Shown one piece after another: positions 33,663 to 38,864 of a DNA stretch of 64,000 bases (positions within the stretch are counted from its first letter, which is position 1; the number at the start of each line of letters is the position of its first letter). A program made the position numbers and the translations under genes. The DNA is taken from contig NZ_LMMP01000049.1 of NCBI RefSeq assembly GCF_001422815.1, forward strand, positions 155,026 to 219,025. Reading direction: 5' to 3'. The notes beneath the pieces were generated by a model. That model was not told where the DNA came from. It saw only the letters and a list, made by a program, of their open reading frames with translations, and ran no database searches. The stretch comes from Methylobacterium sp. Leaf91 (lineage in GTDB: Bacteria > Pseudomonadota > Alphaproteobacteria > Rhizobiales > Beijerinckiaceae).

Positions 33663-34016
33663 ACGCCAAATAATTCGGTGTCAATCATTTACATCTCGAT
33701 TAATTTTATCCAGATCAGAAGAGGAACAGAGCTAATCTAAAATTATGTCGGTCTATAGTTGCACTTTTTCCACCAGATTGAGACAAGCCGTTCTGGCCCT
33801 TGTTTGCCAACCTAACTACGTGCCCCCACCAGGACGCCGCCGCCTGCGACTAGATGACAAGGTTAGCACCTCATAAAGAAAACAATAGATTTTTACACGT
33901 TACCTGACATAAGCTCTTTAGATGCATCTGATACATAGGGCGAAGTTTCATCCAGGTCATGGAGGTGCCGGAAAAGCATAACTAGGCCCAAATTCGGGCC
34001 AGGAGGACCCCTGGGC
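33663..34016. other. A+T-rich stretch at the left border of the phage-derived element
   Basis: About 350 bp with long A/T runs (for example AATTTTATCC, AACAATAGATTTTTAC), quite unlike the surrounding DNA. No gene was seen except the promoter and leader of the small gene at 34017, which has AGGAGG at 34001-34006. It is a candidate for an old attachment region, but no matching repeat was found near 48.5 kb. Confidence 0.4.
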
Positions 34017-34226
34017 ATGGGAAGTGAGCCCGCACTGCAACGGCCGCGTGACCGCTTCACCGACGACCTGTTCAACCCCGATGGGCTAAGTTACGCCAAT
34101 GTCGAAGAACAGATCATAGCGGAGAAAGAGGCAGCCCGGCAGGCCGCAAAGGCTAGGAAGCTTGAGCGTGCACGCGAAGTCTACGCGCGCAATCGTCTGA
34201 TCCGCCTCGCGGCCGCGGCCAACTGA
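34017..34226 (+). CDS. Small basic hypothetical protein
   Basis: 69 residues from ATG 34017. An AGGAGG sits 10 bases upstream, rather far but strong. The product is polar and helical: acidic/neutral start (RFTDDLFNPDGLSYANVEEQ) and then a charged helix with KEAARQAAKARKLERAREVY. No domain was recognised. It is followed at once by a good terminator, so it is a single-gene unit. In small mobile elements such proteins are often DNA- or host-factor-binding; that cannot be shown here. Confidence 0.55.
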   Translation: MGSEPALQRPRDRFTDDLFNPDGLSYANVEEQIIAEKEAARQAAKARKLERAREVYARNRLIRLAAAAN

Positions 34227-34233
34227 TAAGAGC

Positions 34234-34267
34234 GAGCCCGGCAAGCTGTAAAGCTCGCCGGGCTTTT
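34234..34267 (+). terminator. Rho-independent terminator of the 34017 gene
   Basis: GAGCCCGGC (34234-34242) faces GCCGGGC (34257-34263), followed directly by TTTT. The inner AAGCT...AAGCTC bases allow further pairing. It begins 8 bp after the stop. Confidence 0.8.
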
Positions 34268-34408
34268 CCCATGCCCGCAGGGCGGCGGCATCGCCTGTCT
34301 TGTCACGACTTAGCGATCATCGACCGCTTCAACGGCCGGTTAATGAGCTGTCGGAATACTCCCCCCGGGGTCCCTCCTTGGGCGGCTTGCTCGATTCGTA
34401 TTTCCTCG

Positions 34409-34617
34409 ATGGGGTTCATGGGTAAGCAATGGGGTTGACGGACCTCCCATGGGAGCCCCCATGGATCAGGGCATCGATCCCAAATTTATTTGCATGCCCC
34501 GTAAAGGCCTCTGGATGACCACCAGGGCAGTCTGACCTGTGCAGGGTCACAGAGTGAAGGTCACCCGAAACTCATGGAGATCCCATGGGAGATAATGGGC
34601 TTCCCATGGGCACAACA
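34409..34617 (+). repeat. Helically phased ATGGG box array in front of the polymerase-like gene
   Basis: ATGG(G) boxes start at 34409, 34418, 34429, 34449 and 34461, then again at 34574, 34585, 34595, 34606 and 34617; the second set is spaced 11, 10, 11 and 11 bp. Three of the boxes lie in the palindrome CCCATGGG (34446, 34582, 34603). The array ends about 150 bp before the 34769 gene. Such one-turn spacing suits iterons of a replication origin or a multi-site operator. Confidence 0.6.
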
Positions 34618-34768
34618 TGGGAGGGGGTAGGGTAAGTCTCGCGTTAACTTCAGGTGTTAAGGCTAGGCCCCTGAGAAGGCTGGCGGAATACTGACGCCGA
34701 GTGCACGTTTTGAGGGTGCGGGCTCGCAGAGGTGCCGGGCCGCGCACGGTCAAAACCATGCGGATACA

Positions 34769-36484
34769 ATGCCTGCCCGAACCCTGGAACTGCCCCTTGA
34801 GGGGCACGACTTCCCCTTGGACTTCCATTGGAGGACCAAGCCCGCCTTCATCGCCGCCGCCGGCGTCAGCCTGATAGGCCACCCCCGGGCCCTGGAGGCC
34901 CGGAACTCCATCATGACCTCGCTCGTCCGCGCCGCCCTCGCTGGCCAGGGCGGATGGGTCTCCTACTCGCGGAGCAAGCGCTTCTACGCGCCGTTGGCCC
35001 GCTACGAGGGTACCGCCTACACGTACGACCGGGTCAAGGCGGCCGTGCAGGAACTCCTCGACCTCGGCCTGATCGAGGAGGAGCGCGCGCTCCCCGGTCC
35101 CGCCTCTCACGGCTGGCAGTCACGCATGCGGGCTACCGACCGGCTCATCGCCGCCTTCCACGACTGCCCCTTCGAGCATGTCGGGCCAAGGGAGGTCATC
35201 GAGCTTCGGGACGTCGACGGCGAGCGCATGGCGTACACGGACACGGACAACACCCGGCGCCTGCGCAAGGTCATGGAGGCCCGCAACGAGGCCGTCGGCG
35301 CCATCCGCATCGAGATGCCCGAGGGCGACGGATGGCTCCACACGCCGGGGCACGTCCTCGCCCGGTCCGAGAAGACCGGCGGCTGGGTTGGCCTCCGCCC
35401 GACGCCAGCCCCACGCATGGTTCGTATCTACGGCCGGGGCCGATGGGACATGCACGGGCGTCTGTATGGCTGGTGGCAGCAGCTGCCGGCGGCGCGCCGG
35501 ATCGAGCTCCTCATCAACGGCGAGGTGGCGTTCGAGAGCGACTGGTCGGCCTGCCACCCGACGCTCCTCTACGCCATGGCGGGCAAGTTGCCGGTCGGCG
35601 AGATCTACGACGTGCACGGCTACCACCCGAGGCACGTCAAGGCCGCGCTCCTCACGGTCATGAACACTAGGACGACCTATGGCGGCGTCCTGTCCCTCAT
35701 GAAGCGGGAGGAGGGCGATCCGGGCGAGTGGCCCCACTCCCTGGACTACACGAAGGGCCTCATGAAGGCCGTCATGCACCGCCACGAGCCCATCGCCCAT
35801 CTCCTCGGGGCGGACATGGGCATCCGCCTCATGCACATCGAGAGCGAGATGTGCGTCGACGTCCTGAAGCGCTGCGAGCGGGAGAATGTCCCGGCCCTGC
35901 CGGTGCACGATTCCTTCGTGACGCAGGCCTCGAAGGACACCAAAGTGACCGGCATCATGGCCGAAATCATGGAGGCCAAGTGCGCCGAGATAAACCCCTG
36001 TCAGGCCACAAGAAAGAGAGGATTCACCCCACAGATGGGAGCGCTGGGTGCGTCGGTTGGTTCCGGTGGGTGCGTGGGTACTACCGCTTCTGCCTCTCTT
36101 GAGGTCGTCAGGACTGAGCCGGTCTCCGGTCCTGTCTCACCCGTGGCTTCTCCTGCCCCGCGGCCCTTGCGCTGGGACCCGGATGAGAGGCTTGAGGCGA
36201 TGATCGCGTACCAGATCAAGACCGAGAGGATCTTGATGTCTGAGGAGCGGTGTGAGGGGATTTTCGAGACATGGGAGCGGCGAGAGGCTAACGCTCGTGC
36301 AATCGCGAAATCGGTATGTGCGTACGAGAACGAAGCCGGAATTCGTGCCTTCCCGACGCACATCGTCCCTGACCGTATCGGTCCCAAGACAGCCTCCCTC
36401 AAGCGGGGGCGTAGCCCGAGGAAAGCTTGTTCCACGGTCAGGGGCCGGAGGCCTCGGGGATGCCACAGTGAGGTCAGGGCGTAG
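34769..36484 (+). CDS. Large phage/plasmid-type protein with polymerase palm-like motifs
   Basis: 571 residues. Residues 1-110 resemble a winged-helix unit (SIMTSLVRAALAG...YDRVKAAVQELLDLGL). The middle has three short motifs in the order of single-subunit RNA polymerases and family A DNA polymerases. They are DWSACHP (Asp258, Ser260, His263; compare DxS in T7 RNA polymerase), RHVK...TYGG (Arg288, Lys291, Tyr304-Gly305), and PVHDSF (His380-Asp381), which equals the HDSF motif C of T7-like RNA polymerases. Lys-to-Tyr spacing is 13 and not 8, and Asp258-Asp381 is only 123 apart, so the palm would be compact. From about 410 on it is low-complexity Ser/Pro/Arg. Role unproven: replication or transcription of the element. 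Confidence 0.55.
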   Translation: MPARTLELPLEGHDFPLDFHWRTKPAFIAAAGVSLIGHPRALEARNSIMTSLVRAALAGQGGWVSYSRSKRFYAPLARYEGTAYTYDRVKAAVQELLDLGLIEEERALPGPASHGWQSRMRATDRLIAAFHDCPFEHVGPREVIELRDVDGERMAYTDTDNTRRLRKVMEARNEAVGAIRIEMPEGDGWLHTPGHVLARSEKTGGWVGLRPTPAPRMVRIYGRGRWDMHGRLYGWWQQLPAARRIELLINGEVAFESDWSACHPTLLYAMAGKLPVGEIYDVHGYHPRHVKAALLTVMNTRTTYGGVLSLMKREEGDPGEWPHSLDYTKGLMKAVMHRHEPIAHLLGADMGIRLMHIESEMCVDVLKRCERENVPALPVHDSFVTQASKDTKVTGIMAEIMEAKCAEINPCQATRKRGFTPQMGALGASVGSGGCVGTTASASLEVVRTEPVSGPVSPVASPAPRPLRWDPDERLEAMIAYQIKTERILMSEERCEGIFETWERREANARAIAKSVCAYENEAGIRAFPTHIVPDRIGPKTASLKRGRSPRKACSTVRGRRPRGCHSEVRA

Positions 36485-36623
36485 CCTTCGGGATAGCCTC
36501 CGGGGATAGGGGCCGGAGGCCTCAGGATAGCCCCGCAGGGATGGGGCGTAGCCTTCGGGTCTCCCTATCCCTGAAAGGGGCCGGAGGCCTCAGGAGAGCC
36601 TTCCAGGGGCGTAGCCAAACGGG
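36407..36623 (+). repeat. Alternating 68-bp repeat array
   Basis: Two modules alternate. GGGGCCGGAGGCCTC starts at 36441, 36509 and 36577, exactly 68 bp apart each time. GGGCGTAGCC(TTCGGG) starts at 36407, 36477, 36544 and 36607, spaced 70, 67 and 63. The first two units fall in the end of the 34769 gene and the others after it. A further GGGGCGTAGCC lies at about 37173. GGCCGGAGGCC and GGCGTAGCC are near-palindromic. Spacers are short and not unique-length, so it is not a CRISPR. Confidence 0.75.
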
Positions 36624-36741
36624 ACAACATTTTCCTTCCGTGACCGTAGGTTAGGTCGCTTCGCCCCTTGTAGAATGCGCCCGAATTCGCTACCTTTCTC
36701 ACTGTCTCCGCATGGGACAGGGCGTTGCACCTCAACGTACC

Positions 36742-36778
36742 GAAACCCCGTCCTCCGTACCCCGAAGGGCGGGGTTTC
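36742..36778 (+). terminator. Terminator-like hairpin after the repeat array
   Basis: GAAACCCCG (36742-36750) faces CGGGGTTTC (36770-36778), followed by TCGTTGTG. The stem is 9 bp and perfect with a 19-base loop that has its own CCC/GGG pairing. The T tract is partly inside the stem. Confidence 0.55.
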
Positions 36779-36816
36779 TCGTTGTGCCTTGCCAGGCTCC
36801 GGTTCACCATCTTCCC

Positions 36817-37182
36817 ATGTCCGCCGGCATCCCCCTGACCCCATCTCTACCTGCCTCGAAGGCGTCCCGTCGCGATGCGGACCGGGCGAGGAAGCGTGCG
36901 GCGAGACAGGCCCTTCGCGAGGCTGGCGCGCCTGATCCTCGCCAGCTTGATGCCGCCATCGTCGACGCGCTCCGTGACGCGCTCCTTGCCTCTGCGAGCT
37001 CGCGTGGGACCCGACCGGGGGAGCCCCTGGTGGCCAGCGTCGTGGATGCCCGGGATGTCCTCCGCCTCGCCCTGCGTGGCCTTCGGGGACGCGAGAGCGG
37101 TGGCGTGCCCCTCCAGACCGAGGCCATACGAGCGGCTCTCGTAGCCCGTCTCGCGCCCCCTCTCGACGGGTCAGGGGCGTAG
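36817..37182 (+). CDS. Hypothetical Arg/Ala-rich protein
   Basis: 121 residues from ATG 36817; an upstream in-frame start at 36712 is within the hairpin and repeat border and is less likely. The protein is strongly basic and helical (ASRRDADRARKRAARQALRE), then has several LRDALL and RLALRGLRG segments. The sequence keeps a coding look to the end, where GDGSGA leads to the stop. No family was recognised. It lies between the polymerase-like and the ParB-like genes on the same strand. Confidence 0.45.
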   Translation: MSAGIPLTPSLPASKASRRDADRARKRAARQALREAGAPDPRQLDAAIVDALRDALLASASSRGTRPGEPLVASVVDARDVLRLALRGLRGRESGGVPLQTEAIRAALVARLAPPLDGSGA

Positions 37183-37575
37183 CCCACGGGCATCCCTATG
37201 CCGGTGGCAGGATGTGTACCCCCGTCCCTCACCCCTGCATGAAATCGTGCAGGGGCATCCCCGGTGTGGTCTCGATGCCCTGCGTTCCCGTAGGTCCCTG
37301 AACGCCCGGGATCGTCCGTTGCACGGGACGGGGGCAGGATCCCTCCCGTGCGCTGGTCCGCACTTCCTCGCCCTCCCTGACCCCTCCTAGGGGGGCGACG
37401 GGAGGGCATCCCCTTCCCGGAAAGCCGGTGACAAAGGGCGAGATAGGGGGGGGTGGAGTGGGTCCCTCCTGGGGCGTCCGAAAGCAGGAGTCGCGAAGGT
37501 GCGGCATCCGCCCGGGCACAGTGGAAATTTTTGGGTACGCACCCCGCGTACCGCCTGACGGATCAAGGGGATAGC
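37183..37575. other. 393-bp intergenic region upstream of the ParB-like gene
   Basis: No gene with support. There is a clean hairpin, CCCCTGCA (37232-37239) facing TGCAGGGG (37248-37255), and several runs of C or G. The right end has GCGTAC repeats and the strong ribosome site AAGGGG (37565-37570) of the next gene. Confidence 0.5.
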
Positions 37576-37663
37576 GTGCGTACCGACGACCCTCTCGCGT
37601 ACTCCGAGACCGCCCTCGTCGCGGTGCGCACCCTGCGTGCGTACTCCCGGAATTCGCGTACGC
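37535..37663 (+). repeat. Cluster of GCGTAC motifs at the start of the ParB-like gene
   Basis: GCGTAC or its complement GTACGC starts at 37535, 37546, 37578, 37597, 37639 and 37656, six times in about 130 bp. The first two form a dyad, GGTACGC facing GCGTACC; the last is the palindrome GCGTACGC. The cluster covers the start codon (37576) and first 30 codons. Confidence 0.55.
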
Positions 37664-38313
37664 ACGACGAGGCCCAGATCGGACAGATCCAGGCCCTGAT
37701 CGAACAATTCGGTTTCCTCGTCCCTCTCATCGTCGACGAGCACGACACCATCATCGCGGGGCACGGCCGCCTTGAGGCCGCCAAGCGCCTCGGCATGGAG
37801 CAGGTCCCGGTCATCCGGCGTCCCGGCCTGAGCGATGCGGAGCGCGCGGCCCTCGTCCTCGCGGACAACAGGGTCGCCCTCAACTCGTCGTGGGACGAGA
37901 CCATGCTGGCCAAGGAGGTCGCATTCATCCAGGAGGCCATCGACGCCGGCGAGTTCGATTTCGACCTGGGGGATGCCGGGTTCGGTGAGGTCGAGCTCAA
38001 GGATCTCGCGGAGGTCCTGGCGCCCGAGCCCGAGGAGGAGCCGCCGCGGGAGTTGACCGTCACCGAGGAGCCCGCGGTCTGCAGGGCCGGTGACCGGTGG
38101 ATGCTCGGGCCCCACACCTTCACCGTGGCCGGTGCCTCCCTGAACGACCTCAGAGCGGCCGACATCCTCATCATCGCATGGGAGCGTCAGAACAAGGGCG
38201 AGGCCGTCATGGCCGGCGGGGGCATGACGTTCCGGGCCAAGGCCGAGAGCCTCGGGATCGAGTTCAAGCGGCAGGACACCAAGGCCACGAAGGCCAGGCA
38301 CAAGGCTGACTGA
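37576..38313 (+). CDS. ParB/Srx-domain protein, relic of a ParB-methyltransferase fusion
   Basis: 245 residues from GTG 37576 with AAGGGG 5 bases upstream; a start at 37453 would add 41 unrelated residues. ParB/Srx domain at about 12-105: NSRTHDEAQIGQIQALIEQF, VPLIVDEHDTIIAGHGR (GHGR at 62-65) and VLADNRVALNSSWDE. In common phage proteins a DNA methylase follows, starting with a GDxWxLGxHR phrase. Here GDRWMLGPHTFTVAGASLND (from 172) is that start, and IIAWERQNKGEAVM...TFRAKAESLG (199-228) is the usual end. The DPPY and FxGxG motifs are missing: the catalytic core has been lost without breaking the frame. It overlaps the small terminase gene (TGATG). Confidence 0.75.
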   Translation: MRTDDPLAYSETALVAVRTLRAYSRNSRTHDEAQIGQIQALIEQFGFLVPLIVDEHDTIIAGHGRLEAAKRLGMEQVPVIRRPGLSDAERAALVLADNRVALNSSWDETMLAKEVAFIQEAIDAGEFDFDLGDAGFGEVELKDLAEVLAPEPEEEPPRELTVTEEPAVCRAGDRWMLGPHTFTVAGASLNDLRAADILIIAWERQNKGEAVMAGGGMTFRAKAESLGIEFKRQDTKATKARHKAD

Positions 38314-38864
38314 TGGCCGGGGTCTCGGGACGTGCGCTGGCCAAGCTCCTTGGGATCTCCGAGGGGGCGGTCCGGAAGATCAGGGACACCCGCCTCGCCG
38401 GTGCCAAGCTGCCTGGGGGGCTGTTCGACCCCGAGCGGGCGAGGGCCCTGTATGCGTCGAATGTCGACAAGGCCATGCAGCGGGAGCGGCCCTCCACTAA
38501 TACGGCCGTGTCGAGCCCTGCGCCTGCCGCAGGACCCGCGGCTGTCATGGGACGCCCCGAGGTCGCCGGTCCCGACGTCAACAAGGCGCGCGCCGCATGG
38601 ACCATGGAGAAGGCCCGCCGCGAGCAGATCAAACGGAAGGTCGACGAGAAGTCGGTGATCGAGCGTGCCCCGGCCGTCACCCTGGTGCAGGCCCTGGCCC
38701 GCGAGTTCCGTGAGGGCCTGTTCCGTTTCCCGGACAAGCACGCGGCCACGATGGCGGCCGAGCTCGGGGTGGACGAGCATGCCCTCTACGAGTGCCTCCA
38801 GAAGCATTTCCGGGCGTATCTGGAGAAGGACATCGCGCGCGTGAAGGCCGAGGTCCTCGGGTGA
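38313..38864 (+). CDS. Phage terminase small subunit (Nu1-like)
   Basis: 183 residues. A helix-turn-helix at 1-30 reads ALAKLLGISEGAVRKIRDTR, followed by a linker rich in Pro/Ala, a helical middle ARAAWTMEKARREQIKRKVD, and an end region FREGLFRFPDKHAATMAAEL with ELGVDEHALYECLQ. This is the plan of lambda Nu1-type small terminases, which bind phage DNA for packaging. Start ATG 38313 overlaps the previous stop; its own stop overlaps the GTG of the large subunit. The three genes thus form a coupled block. Confidence 0.82.
   Translation: MAGVSGRALAKLLGISEGAVRKIRDTRLAGAKLPGGLFDPERARALYASNVDKAMQRERPSTNTAVSSPAPAAGPAAVMGRPEVAGPDVNKARAAWTMEKARREQIKRKVDEKSVIERAPAVTLVQALAREFREGLFRFPDKHAATMAAELGVDEHALYECLQKHFRAYLEKDIARVKAEVLG

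Noticed and set aside
33640..34016. Direct-repeat attachment sites flanking the phage-derived element
   Set aside because: Reading the two A+T-rich borders side by side gave no shared run long enough to be meaningful, and no integrase gene is in the window.
34769..36484. Reverse transcriptase, retron or diversity-generating element
   Set aside because: No YxDD box or other RT motifs; the motif C form is HDSF, which fits T7-like RNA polymerase or family A DNA polymerase. No template/variable repeat pair was found.
36407..36623. CRISPR array
   Set aside because: Two different repeat modules alternate with a 68-bp period, there are only three or four units, part is coding, and no cas genes are near.
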